From assembly GCF_035609205.1 (NCBI RefSeq), contig NZ_CP141184.1, positions 6,128,501 through 6,192,500 on the forward strand: 64,000 nt of DNA, in the 5' to 3' direction. The notes beneath the pieces were generated by a model that ran no database searches, had not been told where the DNA came from, and saw only the letters and a program-made list of their open reading frames with translations. This DNA comes from Hymenobacter sp. GOD-10R (lineage in GTDB: Bacteria > Bacteroidota > Bacteroidia > Cytophagales > Hymenobacteraceae). Position 1 is the stretch's first letter; every line of letters begins with the position of its first letter. Made by a program: the position numbers and the translations under genes. Positions 25,764 to 33,786 of this stretch are shown here, one piece after another.

Positions 25764-25796
25764 GGGTGGAGGATGCAAGGTTTTGCGCTTCCACCC
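25764..25796 (+). terminator. Possible weak terminator between tldD copies 2 and 3
   Basis: GGGTGGA (25764-25770) pairs with TCCACCC (25790-25796), with an inner GCAA/TTGC pair. No strong T-run follows, so function is uncertain. Confidence 0.3.
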
Positions 25797-25911
25797 TATT
25801 CTGCTTACTTACCATATTAGGCCAGGAAGCCCCTCCCCTTTATCTGTGCGGCGGCCACGGGCAAGCCCCTTCGGTAATAACCTAGCTTTCATTACTTAAC
25901 TACTACTTTCT

Positions 25912-27564
25912 ATGCGTCGTCGCGACTTTGTGGGACTGACCGGTTTGGCAACCGGCGCATTATTCTTGCCTTCGCTGCCCGGCTTTGGGGGTACGCCCGT
26001 CGAGGTAGAACGCTTGCTGGAGCAAATCGACGTTTCGGTGAAGAAGCGCCTCGCTGATGCGGCGCTGAACGCGGCCAAGTCGGCGGGGGCTAGCTACGCC
26101 GATGCCCGCGTAGGCCGCTACCTCAACCAGTACGTGTTTACCCGCGAGAAGCAGGTCCAGAACATCGTGAACACCGAAAGCTACGGCGTGGGCGTGCGGG
26201 TGCTGGTGAACGGTGCCTGGGGCTTCGCGGCTACCAATGATGTAACGGAAGCTGCTGTGGCCCAAGCCGCCCGCGAAGCCGTAGCTATTGCCAAAGCCAA
26301 TGCCCGCCTGCAAAAAGAGCCTGTGAACCTAGCCCCGCAGAGTGGCTACGGGGAAGTGAGCTGGAAGACGCCCATTGAGCAAAATGCCTTCGAGGTGCCG
26401 GTGAAGCAGAAAGTGGACCTACTGCTCGCCGTGAATGCCAAGGCCATGGACAATGGCGCGAACTATGTCAGCTCCACCATTTTTCAGGTCAACGAGCAGA
26501 AGTATTTTGCCAGCACCGACGGGTCATACATCGACCAGGATGTGCACCGCATCTGGCCTACGTTTAACGTGACGGCCATAGACCGGGCATCGGGCAAGTT
26601 CCGCACCCGCGACTCGCTCGGTACCTCGATGGGCCTCGGGTACGAGTACCTCACGCCCCGTGCGCAGGATAAAATAGCGGGTCCCGTCGGCACGGGCGTC
26701 GTTGGCTACAAGCAACGTTACGACATGCTCGAAGACGCCGAATTGGCTGCCAAGCAAGCCAAAGCGAAGCTCACAGCCAAATCGGTAGTGCCGGGCAAGT
26801 ACGACCTGGTGCTCGATCCTGACCACCTAGGTCTGACCATCCACGAAAGCGTGGGTCACCCCTTGGAACTTGACCGCGTGCTGGGCTACGAAGCCAACTA
26901 CGCTGGCACCAGCTTTGCGACCATGGATAAGCTCAAATTGGGCAACTTCAAGTACGGCTCACCGGTGGTAAATATCGTGGCCGACAAGCTGCAAACCGGG
27001 ACCCTAGGTGCCGTGGGCTACGATGATGAGGGCGTGAAAACCGGCGAGTGGGACCTCATCAAAGGCGGCGTGTTGGTGAACTATGAAAAGATCCGTGACC
27101 AAGCGCAGGTAGTGGGCCAGAACCATTCCGACGGCTGCTGCTACGCTGACTCTTGGAGCAACGTGCAGTTTCAGCGCATGCCCAACGTGAGCTTGCGCCC
27201 TAACCCGAATAAAATGAGCGTTGATGACCTGATTAAAGGAGTTGACAAAGGCATTTACATCGTGGGAGCTGGCTCTTACTCAATTGACCAGCAGCGCTAT
27301 AATTTCCAGTTTGGGGGCAAGCTCTTCTTTGCTATTGAGAAAGGCAAAATTGCGGGCCAGATCGAAGATGTGGCCTATCAATCGAATACGCAGGAGTTTT
27401 GGAACAGCTGCGCCGCCACCTGCGACGCGTCCGACTACCGCTTCTTAGGTACATTCTTCGATGGCAAAGGCCAACCGCCGCAGATTTCGGCCGTGAGCCA
27501 CGGTTCGGCCACCACGCGCTTCAATGGCGTGAACGTCATCAACACTGCCCGCAAGATTGGGTAG
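25912..27564 (+). CDS. tldD: TldD-like metallopeptidase with Tat-like leader (copy 3)
   Basis: This copy starts with ATG (MRRRDFVGLTGLATGALFLP) and is 550 residues long. HESVGH is at 311-316, and NHSDGCCYADSW and FWNSCAATCD are conserved. It is the most diverged of the three in the N-terminal half (for example EVERLLEQIDVSVKKR) but ends in the same SHGSATTRFNGVNVINTAR. pmbA copy 2 starts 38 bp downstream, giving a complete tldD-pmbA pair. The 199-bp upstream gap may contain its own promoter. Confidence 0.88.
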   Translation: MRRRDFVGLTGLATGALFLPSLPGFGGTPVEVERLLEQIDVSVKKRLADAALNAAKSAGASYADARVGRYLNQYVFTREKQVQNIVNTESYGVGVRVLVNGAWGFAATNDVTEAAVAQAAREAVAIAKANARLQKEPVNLAPQSGYGEVSWKTPIEQNAFEVPVKQKVDLLLAVNAKAMDNGANYVSSTIFQVNEQKYFASTDGSYIDQDVHRIWPTFNVTAIDRASGKFRTRDSLGTSMGLGYEYLTPRAQDKIAGPVGTGVVGYKQRYDMLEDAELAAKQAKAKLTAKSVVPGKYDLVLDPDHLGLTIHESVGHPLELDRVLGYEANYAGTSFATMDKLKLGNFKYGSPVVNIVADKLQTGTLGAVGYDDEGVKTGEWDLIKGGVLVNYEKIRDQAQVVGQNHSDGCCYADSWSNVQFQRMPNVSLRPNPNKMSVDDLIKGVDKGIYIVGAGSYSIDQQRYNFQFGGKLFFAIEKGKIAGQIEDVAYQSNTQEFWNSCAATCDASDYRFLGTFFDGKGQPPQISAVSHGSATTRFNGVNVINTARKIG

Positions 27565-27602
27565 TTCCTTCACCAGCACATTAGCAAAACTCCAGCAACT
27601 AT

Positions 27603-28928
27603 ATGGCAATCCTTTCGCAAGAACAAGCCCAGGCTATTCTACAGAAAGTGCTCAGCTTCAGCAAGGCCGATGAGTGCCAAGCGACGCTCACAGGCCGCGG
27701 GGCGGGCAACATTCGTTACGCGCGCAACAACGTCAGCACGGCGGGCCGCTCCGACAACGTTTCGCTGGCCGTGGAGTCGCGCTACGGCAAACGCTCGGGC
27801 GTGGCAACTTGTAATCAGTTCGACGACGATACGCTACGCCGCTGCGTGCAACGGGCAGAAGAAACCGCCAAGCTAGCCCCCGAAGACCCCGAGTACATGC
27901 CGATGCTCGGTCCGCAGCAATACCTCACGCCCAAGTCCTTCGCTGCCACCACAGCCGCCGACACTGCCGATGCGCGCGCTCAAGCCGCCGCCGATAGTAT
28001 TGATTTGTGCGCGGCGCGCAAGCTCACGGTGGCTGGCTTCTTGGAGAACAGCTCCAGCTTCCGGGCCATCCGCAACAGCAAAGGCCTACAAGCCTATCAG
28101 CCCGAAACGTTCGTGGACTTCTCCGTAACGGTGCGCACGCCCGACGGCACTGGCTCAGGCTACGCCGTGGCTGACTATACCGACGTGAGTAAGTTCAGCG
28201 CAAAGGCTCTAACCCAAATTGCGGCCGACAAAGCGGCGGGTTCGGTCGGTGCTAAAGCCATGGAGCCCGGCAAGTACACCGTGATTCTGGAGCCCGCTGC
28301 ACTCGTATCCGATGAAGGCTTACTCAACCGCTTGTTCTACGAGCTAGGTGCCCGTGAAGCCGACGAGGGCCGCAGCTTCTTGAGCAAGAAAGGCGGCGGC
28401 AATAAGCTAGGTCAGAAGCTGTTCGATGAGCGTATAACGATCTACTCAGACCCCACCAATGCGGAAGCGCCGGGCCGGGTGTTCGACGACGAGGGCCAGC
28501 CAGTGAAGAAGATGACCTGGGTAGACAAAGGCGTGCTCAAGAACCTGTACTACTCGCGGTTTTGGGCCCAGAAAAGCAAGGCTACCGCTACTGCTTTCCC
28601 CAGCAACTTCATCATGAGCGGTGGCACCCAGACTACGGCCGACTTGATTAAGGGCACCGCTAAAGGCATTCTGGTGACACGCCTGTGGTACATCCGCGAC
28701 GTGGACCCCCAGTCGTTGCTGGTAACCGGCTTGACGCGCGACGGTACGTTCTACATTGAGAACGGCAAGATCAAGCACCCGGTGAAGAACTTCCGCTTCA
28801 ACGAGTCGCCTGTCATTATGCTTAATAACATTGAGGCGATTGGTAAGCCCGTGCGTTTGGGTGGCAACTTGGTGCCCCCGCTGAAAATCCGGGACTTCAC
28901 CTTCACTAGTTTGTCCGACGCGGTATAA
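27603..28928 (+). CDS. pmbA: TldE/PmbA-like partner protein (copy 2)
   Basis: The 441-residue PmbA paralogue begins MAILSQEQAQAILQKVL without an export signal. It shares SVTVRTPDGTGSGYA, EPGKYTVILEPAALV and the nearly invariant C-terminal GTAKGILVTRLWYI and IRDFTFTSLSDAV with copy 1. It is coupled to tldD copy 3 (38-bp gap) and ends the five-gene array. A strong bidirectional terminator follows at 28956-28989. It is presumably the partner subunit of a TldD peptidase. Confidence 0.88.
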   Translation: MAILSQEQAQAILQKVLSFSKADECQATLTGRGAGNIRYARNNVSTAGRSDNVSLAVESRYGKRSGVATCNQFDDDTLRRCVQRAEETAKLAPEDPEYMPMLGPQQYLTPKSFAATTAADTADARAQAAADSIDLCAARKLTVAGFLENSSSFRAIRNSKGLQAYQPETFVDFSVTVRTPDGTGSGYAVADYTDVSKFSAKALTQIAADKAAGSVGAKAMEPGKYTVILEPAALVSDEGLLNRLFYELGAREADEGRSFLSKKGGGNKLGQKLFDERITIYSDPTNAEAPGRVFDDEGQPVKKMTWVDKGVLKNLYYSRFWAQKSKATATAFPSNFIMSGGTQTTADLIKGTAKGILVTRLWYIRDVDPQSLLVTGLTRDGTFYIENGKIKHPVKNFRFNESPVIMLNNIEAIGKPVRLGGNLVPPLKIRDFTFTSLSDAV

Positions 28929-28955
28929 AGCTAGGTCGTGACTTCCTTTTAACTC

Positions 28956-28989
28956 AAAAAGGCCCGTAGAGCAGTCTACGGGCCTTTTT
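28956..28989. terminator. Bidirectional terminator between pmbA and the outer-membrane barrel gene
   Basis: A perfect 10-bp stem GGCCCGTAGA (28961-28970) with loop GCAG, closing at 28984, has A5 on one side and T5 on the other. It sits between two convergent genes. Confidence 0.92.
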
Positions 28990-29009
28990 GCTAATAAAGA
29001 GTTGACGTA

Positions 29010-29711
29010 TTAGAAGGCGTAGCCTACCGACACTTCCATCACCCGGTTATGGAGCCCACCGAGGTTGAGGTACTTGCGCGCGGCCTGCGTCTCGCTCTTG
29101 TTATCAATATCCGAAAGGCCGTAGTTGAGGCGAGTGGCTAGGATAAACCCACTTTTCAGATCAAGGCCTAGGCCCGCGCACAAGGCAACATCGCTCTTGT
29201 AGTTTTTCGTCGTTTCTAGGTCGGCTGTCTGGTAGGTAGTGGCGCTTCCACTCGACATGGTATAGCCCGTCTGGCCAACTTGGCGACCCGCCAGCAGCAA
29301 GCCGAACTGGGGCCCAAACTGGATGTTGAAAGCATCGCCTAGGTAGACCTTCGCTAGAATCGGCACGTTCAGGTAGGAGAGCTTAGTGGTATTAACGATA
29401 TCGAGGGAGCCAAGCGGAATAGTGTTCTTCGAGCCCTGCTGCGAGTACGTCACTTCGGGCTGGATGGCAAAGTGGCTCGAAGGCCGCCACCGCAGAAAGC
29501 CGCCGAGGTGCATGCCGGTCTTGTAGTCGGCGCCTTGGTTGATTGTGCCGTCGAGTACGGCGCGGCTTATCCCACCTTTCACCCCAAAGCTGGTGGTAGC
29601 AGTTGATCTGGAAGAATGCTTGTGCCTAGCTTTTGAGCGGGATTGTGCGTGTACACTGTTAGAAGCCAATACAATACTACCTAGTAAGGCTAAAGAGTAA
29701 AGAGTTTTCAT
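29010..29711 (-). CDS. Outer-membrane beta-barrel protein (PF13568-like), 1
   Basis: This 233-residue precursor has signal peptide MKTLYSLALLGSIVLASNSVHAQ. A basic, Ser-rich stretch (RSKARHKHSSRS) follows, then alternating strands with FGVKGGISRAVLDG, GMHLGGFLRWRPSSHFAIQPEVTYSQQG and the terminal VMEVSVGYAF, ending in Phe as barrel proteins do. Such small barrels sit in the outer membrane of Bacteroidota; their roles are mostly unknown. It is the first of a run of related genes to 34.6 kb. A candidate -7 box lies 36 nt upstream. Confidence 0.8.
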   Translation of the reverse strand: MKTLYSLALLGSIVLASNSVHAQSRSKARHKHSSRSTATTSFGVKGGISRAVLDGTINQGADYKTGMHLGGFLRWRPSSHFAIQPEVTYSQQGSKNTIPLGSLDIVNTTKLSYLNVPILAKVYLGDAFNIQFGPQFGLLLAGRQVGQTGYTMSSGSATTYQTADLETTKNYKSDVALCAGLGLDLKSGFILATRLNYGLSDIDNKSETQAARKYLNLGGLHNRVMEVSVGYAF

Positions 29712-29746
29712 TTAAATAATACGTAGTAAACGAGCATAAAAACTTT

Positions 29747-29754
29747 CAAATATA
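29747..29754 (-). promoter_or_regulatory. Candidate Bacteroidota -7 box for barrel gene 1
   Basis: The minus strand reads TATATTTG, an exact match to TAnnTTTG, 36 nt before the ATG at 29711. No clear TTTG -33 element is present at the right distance, so confidence is low. Confidence 0.35.
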
Positions 29755-29796
29755 TGACATACCTAATTATAACCTCCGTTTTACTACCGCTTATCA

Positions 29797-29829
29797 ACAA
29801 AAAACCCTAGGCAGACTAGCTACCTAGGG
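29797..29829 (-). terminator. Terminator after barrel gene 2
   Basis: On the minus strand CCCTAGG pairs with CCTAGGG (29805-29811 with 29823-29829) and is followed by TTTTTTG. It lies about 40 bp after the stop of the gene ending at 29870. Confidence 0.65.
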
Positions 29830-29869
29830 CTATGAACTTGCCCAAGCGGGCAGTTTCATTCTTTAGTTA

Positions 29870-30529
29870 TCAGCGAGAAGCTAGCTGGTAAGTAAGCGAG
29901 ACTTGCGCTACCTGGTTCTTGAGGGTACCTGTGAAATTTGAGTATTGTGTGTTTTCGTCCTTGGCAATGGAGAGCAACCCCGTGTACCCACGCATGCCCA
30001 AGCCAAAGCCGGCAGGCAGCTTCACGCCGACACCGGCCACTAAACCTAGGTCTACCCGGTGGTAGTTGTCGGTGGCGTACCGGTTGAAAGTAGTTGAGTA
30101 AGACCCCAAAAAGGACCCGTAGGTGGCGGTACCCTTCTCTTTGGTATTTATCAGAAACCCAACTTGCGGACCAGCTTCCAGGTAAAACCGACCAAACGTA
30201 GCCCGGGCCACAATGGGTACGTTCAGATACCGTAGCCGCAGCCGATAGCTAGCCTCGTAGCCACCGTCGGCAATACCGGACTCCACCACGTGCATGTTCA
30301 TGCGCTGATTGCTGAACTGCACCTCCGGCACCACCGACCACCGTTCGGTGAGTTTTTTCTCATAAAACGCACCTAGTTGGTAGCCGGTGCGGTTATGCGT
30401 ATTTACCTCTTGAAACTCATCGGTTTTGGCCGAGACGGAGCCGGTGTTAGCGCCTACCCGAACACCAAGCTGCGCGTGGGCAGTACTAGCGGCGAACAGT
30501 CCGACGAATAGAACAGCAAGTTGCTTCAT
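29870..30529 (-). CDS. Outer-membrane beta-barrel protein (PF13568-like), 2
   Basis: Start at the ATG at 30529 gives signal peptide MKQLAVLFVGLFAASTAHAQ; an upstream in-frame extension to 30601 is unlikely. The 219-residue precursor has LGVRVGANTGSVSAK, GYQLGAFYEKKLTERWSVVPEVQFS, RYLNVPIVARATFGRFYLEAGPQVG and a C-terminal AQVSLTYQLASR. The repeated pattern of plasma-membrane-export signal, 'PEVQF' and 'LEAGPQVG' strands is shared with the next two genes, which indicates a local paralogue family. The function is unknown. Confidence 0.8.
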   Translation of the reverse strand: MKQLAVLFVGLFAASTAHAQLGVRVGANTGSVSAKTDEFQEVNTHNRTGYQLGAFYEKKLTERWSVVPEVQFSNQRMNMHVVESGIADGGYEASYRLRLRYLNVPIVARATFGRFYLEAGPQVGFLINTKEKGTATYGSFLGSYSTTFNRYATDNYHRVDLGLVAGVGVKLPAGFGLGMRGYTGLLSIAKDENTQYSNFTGTLKNQVAQVSLTYQLASR

Positions 30530-30611
30530 AGCTAAGCGTTGTGAAATAAAAAGACTGTTGTTACTTCCCGTAGAGCTTTTAGTACCTCTTAAAGGTTGCA
30601 CAGCGGCGCTA

Positions 30612-31235
30612 CTACTTACCGAGCTGAAACGCTACGTAGCTCTGAAAAACCCGGTTTTTAAGTTGCGAATCGTTGACGCCAGTAACAGGTTTCGCCGCGT
30701 TGATGTCGTTCAGGCCCGCCGTGAACCGGGCACCTACGAGCACGCTATGCAGCTTAAACCCAAGCCCGGCGCACAGGCTGAAGTCGTTTTTCTTGTAGTT
30801 ATCCTTCACCTGCCGGCTCACCTCTCCGTACTGCGCAGGCGCGTTCGGCGTGGGCGGCGCCACGAGCATCGTCCCGACTTCTTTGGCCGTCAGCAATACG
30901 CCGAACTGCGGCCCGGCTTCCAGGAACACCGGACCTAGGGTGACTTTCGCCAGCACGGGCAGGTTGAGGTAGTGCAGCTTCGTGTCGTAATCAAGCAGGT
31001 CGCTCTTGCGCTCTGTGCCCTGCAGCGAATACAGCAGCTCCGGCTGAATCGACAGCGGCCCGGCAACTTTGTAGTTGTACAAGGCCCCGATGTGGTACTG
31101 GGTTTTGTAGCTAGCTTTCACATTGGCCGCCGTGCCATCGAGCACCGCCGCGTTGAGGCCGGCTTTGAAACCAAATTGGGCGTGGGCCGCGCTGGCCAGG
31201 GCCATACTAAGCAAGAGAGTGAAAAAACGCTTCAT
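30612..31235 (-). CDS. Outer-membrane beta-barrel protein (PF13568-like), 3
   Basis: The start at 31235 gives MKRFFTLLLSMALASAAHAQ. The 207-residue precursor has FGFKAGLNAAVLDGTAAN, PLSIQPELLYSLQGTE, LHYLNLPVLAKVTLGPVFLEAGPQFG and terminal FQSYVAFQLGK. It is clearly paralogous to barrel 4, with the same ends and the same strand order. It lies 82 bp downstream of barrel 4 on the same strand, so it arose by tandem duplication. It probably sits in the outer membrane; no enzymatic motif is seen. Confidence 0.82.
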   Translation of the reverse strand: MKRFFTLLLSMALASAAHAQFGFKAGLNAAVLDGTAANVKASYKTQYHIGALYNYKVAGPLSIQPELLYSLQGTERKSDLLDYDTKLHYLNLPVLAKVTLGPVFLEAGPQFGVLLTAKEVGTMLVAPPTPNAPAQYGEVSRQVKDNYKKNDFSLCAGLGFKLHSVLVGARFTAGLNDINAAKPVTGVNDSQLKNRVFQSYVAFQLGK

Positions 31236-31337
31236 AGCAGATTGGAGAGAAGGAGAATCATTGATGGGATCAAAGCTCCTGCTTATCCGCTTTTGCGTCA
31301 ATCACATGTAGATGTGATGGTCGGTTGAGCTGCCCGC

Positions 31338-31943
31338 CTACTTACCGAGTTGCAACGCCACGTAGCCCTGAAATACCCGGTTTTTCAGCCGTGCGTCGTT
31401 CACGCCGCTCAGATTATCAACGTTGTTGATATCGTTGATGCCAGCGTTGAACCTAGCTCCCACCAGAAAGTAACCTAGCTTCAGTCCAGCGCCAGCGCAC
31501 AAGCTGAAGTCGCCGCGCTTGAAGTCGTCGGTGGCGCTGCCGCCGTTGGTGGTGTTGCTGGTGCCTTGCACCTGGATCTTGCCATTCTTATCGGCTTTCA
31601 GCAAGTACGAGAACTGCGGACCGGCCTCCACAAACACAGGGCCGACGCGCACCTTAGCTAGCACTGGCACGGAGAAGTAGTTGAGTTTATTGTCAAAATC
31701 TTCGAACTGTGATTTCCAGTTGCTTTTGTTCAAGGCGTAAAGGACTTCCGGCTGAATAGAGAGTGGACCCAACACATTGAACTCGTAGAAGATACCCGCG
31801 TGGTACGAGGTGTTGTACTTAGTGTCGGCGTTGACGTTTTCGCCATTCAGCACAGCTTCATTGACGCCGACTTTCACGCCAAACTGAGCTTGAGCGCTAA
31901 ATACTAGGAGCAGAAAAGGCAGGATAAGCGTTAATCGTTTCAT
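31338..31943 (-). CDS. Outer-membrane beta-barrel protein (PF13568-like), 4
   Basis: The start at 31943 gives MKRLTLILPFLLLVFSAQAQ. The 201-residue precursor shows FGVKVGVNEAVLNGENVN, PLSIQPEVLYALNKSNW, LNYFSVPVLAKVRVGPVFVEAGPQFS and terminal FQGYVALQLGK. It is the nearest paralogue of barrel 3. It is the first gene of the minus-strand barrel group and is divergent from the DUF4159 gene, with a 257-bp gap that should hold both promoters. Confidence 0.82.
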   Translation of the reverse strand: MKRLTLILPFLLLVFSAQAQFGVKVGVNEAVLNGENVNADTKYNTSYHAGIFYEFNVLGPLSIQPEVLYALNKSNWKSQFEDFDNKLNYFSVPVLAKVRVGPVFVEAGPQFSYLLKADKNGKIQVQGTSNTTNGGSATDDFKRGDFSLCAGAGLKLGYFLVGARFNAGINDINNVDNLSGVNDARLKNRVFQGYVALQLGK

Positions 31944-32200
31944 GCAAAATAAGAGTGAGATGTAGGAGGAAGGATTACGCAAGGCAATACGCAGAAAACG
32001 AAAAACTATTGTCTCTGAAACTTCACCCTGTCCAGCTTTGCACAGGATTAATGCAATGTTCTTTGTTCTTTCCCACCTAGGAGCCTTGATAAACTTGTCA
32101 CTGAAACCAAGCTTTTTTTGCGAAGTAGCCTAGTTGCGAGCCACCTTAGAGGCCGTAGCTGTGTCTCTTAGCCGTTTTTCGTTCGTCTGTCGTCCTCTTT

Positions 32201-32824
32201 ATGCCCGCTCCTTTCACCTTCGTGCGCCTTCAGTACCGCTCCGGCGACTGGGATGGCGTGGATGAGCGTATGCCAACCAATCTGCTTCATTCGCTCATTC
32301 AGTACACGAAAGTGCCCGTGGCACCCAAGGAGAAAGTGGTAGCCCTCGACAGCCCCGAGCTGTTCAACTACCCGTTTTGCTACCTCTCGGGGCACCGGTT
32401 GGTGCAATTTTCGGCGCAGGAGAAAAAGAACTTCACGCAATACGTGCGCAACGGCGGCTTCGTGTTCGTGGATGATTGCAACCACGATATCGACGGCCTA
32501 TTTGCCCGCTCCTTCGAGGAGCAGATGCGCCAGTGCTTTGGCGCCGGCGCCCTGAAAAAAATTCCTAAAACTCACCCCGTTTATAGCTCCTTTTTCACCT
32601 TTAAAGACGGGCCGCCGCCTACTTCCTTCGAGCTCAACGGCTGGGGCGACGACCTCGTGCACGACTACCTCAAAGGCATCGAAATTAACGGCCGCCTAGG
32701 GGTCCTTTACTCCAACAAAGACTATGGCTGCGAGTGGGATTACGACTTCCGCAACAAGCGCTTCCTAGCCGAAGACAATACCAAGTTTGGAGTGAATATC
32801 TTGATGTATGCCCTGACTGCGTAG
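32201..32824 (+). CDS. DUF4159 family protein
   Basis: The 207-residue protein lacks a signal peptide and matches DUF4159 by its pattern FVRLQYRSGDWDG, VVALDSPELFNYPFCYLSGH, QYVRNGGFVFVDDCNHD and LGVLYSNKDYGCEWDYDF. In many genomes DUF4159 genes sit with MoxR, DUF58 and BatA genes. Here that cluster starts 1.9 kb downstream, with two barrel genes in between. DUF4159 has a GATase-like or Rossmann-like fold by reputation, but its activity is not known. Stop to the next gene is 76 bp. Confidence 0.85.
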   Translation: MPAPFTFVRLQYRSGDWDGVDERMPTNLLHSLIQYTKVPVAPKEKVVALDSPELFNYPFCYLSGHRLVQFSAQEKKNFTQYVRNGGFVFVDDCNHDIDGLFARSFEEQMRQCFGAGALKKIPKTHPVYSSFFTFKDGPPPTSFELNGWGDDLVHDYLKGIEINGRLGVLYSNKDYGCEWDYDFRNKRFLAEDNTKFGVNILMYALTA

Positions 32825-32900
32825 GCTAGACTATATCCTTTATCTTACCTTCCCTCTTACGTATCCTCTAACACACTTTATCTATACTATTTGGTACGCT

Positions 32901-33659
32901 ATGCGAAAGACCATACTGCTGAGTTCCCTTTTTCTAACATGGCTAGCGCCATCTGCTAAAGCGCAGGTAAACTCAAAATTCCACTTCAAGGTTGAGCCAC
33001 TATCCCCGTTGAAGTTGCGCTACGGTGTGCGGGTAGGTGCACAGGTTACCAGCATGACTACCGGTGCCCCGACAAGGTTTGGCCTTGAGTCGAAAAACAA
33101 CTTCTGGAATGGACAGGGCGGCTTGGTGGTGGACGCCGCTTTTGGCTGGCTGAGTGTGCAACCGGCGGTCATTTTCTCGCAGAAAGGCTACCGCGTAAAA
33201 AAACATGAGTATCAAATGTATCTCGTGGATGGCAATAGATTCACTCGGTTACGGCTCAATTACCTGGAAGTACCCGTGAACTTAATAGTTACAGTGAAAG
33301 GCGTACAGCTGTTTGCTGGTCCCTACCTAGGCGTTGCACTCAGTGGCGAGTACTGGGATAAATTCTCAGGAATGGTACGGGTCTCCGAATCTAACTCAAC
33401 CTTTGTGCAATCTGACTACTCGCGCAAGGAGAAGGCTCAGATTGGCAAAAGCAGGAACCCTAACTATAATAGTGCCTTCAGCCGCTTCGATACCGGCTAT
33501 AACGTGGGGATAGGCTATAAGCTAGGTCCATGGCAAGCGCAGCTTTCGCATATGCACGGCGTTGTAAATACGTACCCAAATAGTTACACTGCCGCCGGTC
33601 TGCAAGCCAAGAACCGAGGCTTCCAACTGAATGCCACCTACTTCTTTGGGCAGCCATAA
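32901..33659 (+). CDS. Outer-membrane beta-barrel protein, tandem copy 5
   Basis: The 252-residue precursor begins MRKTILLSSLFLTWLAPSAKAQ (signal peptide) and contains KLRYGVRVGAQVTSMTT, FGWLSVQPAVIFSQKGYRV, LRLNYLEVPVNLIVTVKGVQLFAGPYLG and terminal NATYFFGQP. It is strongly similar to the gene immediately downstream, including long identical stretches near GPYLGVALSGEY and LGPWQAQLSHMHGV. It is longer than barrels 1-4 and forms a separate subfamily. The role is unknown. Confidence 0.82.
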   Translation: MRKTILLSSLFLTWLAPSAKAQVNSKFHFKVEPLSPLKLRYGVRVGAQVTSMTTGAPTRFGLESKNNFWNGQGGLVVDAAFGWLSVQPAVIFSQKGYRVKKHEYQMYLVDGNRFTRLRLNYLEVPVNLIVTVKGVQLFAGPYLGVALSGEYWDKFSGMVRVSESNSTFVQSDYSRKEKAQIGKSRNPNYNSAFSRFDTGYNVGIGYKLGPWQAQLSHMHGVVNTYPNSYTAAGLQAKNRGFQLNATYFFGQP

Positions 33660-33786
33660 GCGCGCTGAAAGCCTACCGAATTGCTACTGAATATCAGTTC
33701 AATGTCTTCTTATTTATACTGCAGAAGCAATTCTACTCTGTCTTTCAGGTTGCTTTTAGCGCACTTTACTCCTCTGTTTGACAGCT

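Noticed and set aside
20951..28928. Composite transposon around the tldD/pmbA array
   Set aside because: No transposase, integrase or flanking repeat was found near the array; tandem duplication explains it.
30426..30938. 170-residue plus-strand frame over the barrel genes
   Set aside because: It covers two antisense genes and their gap, with no recognisable motif.
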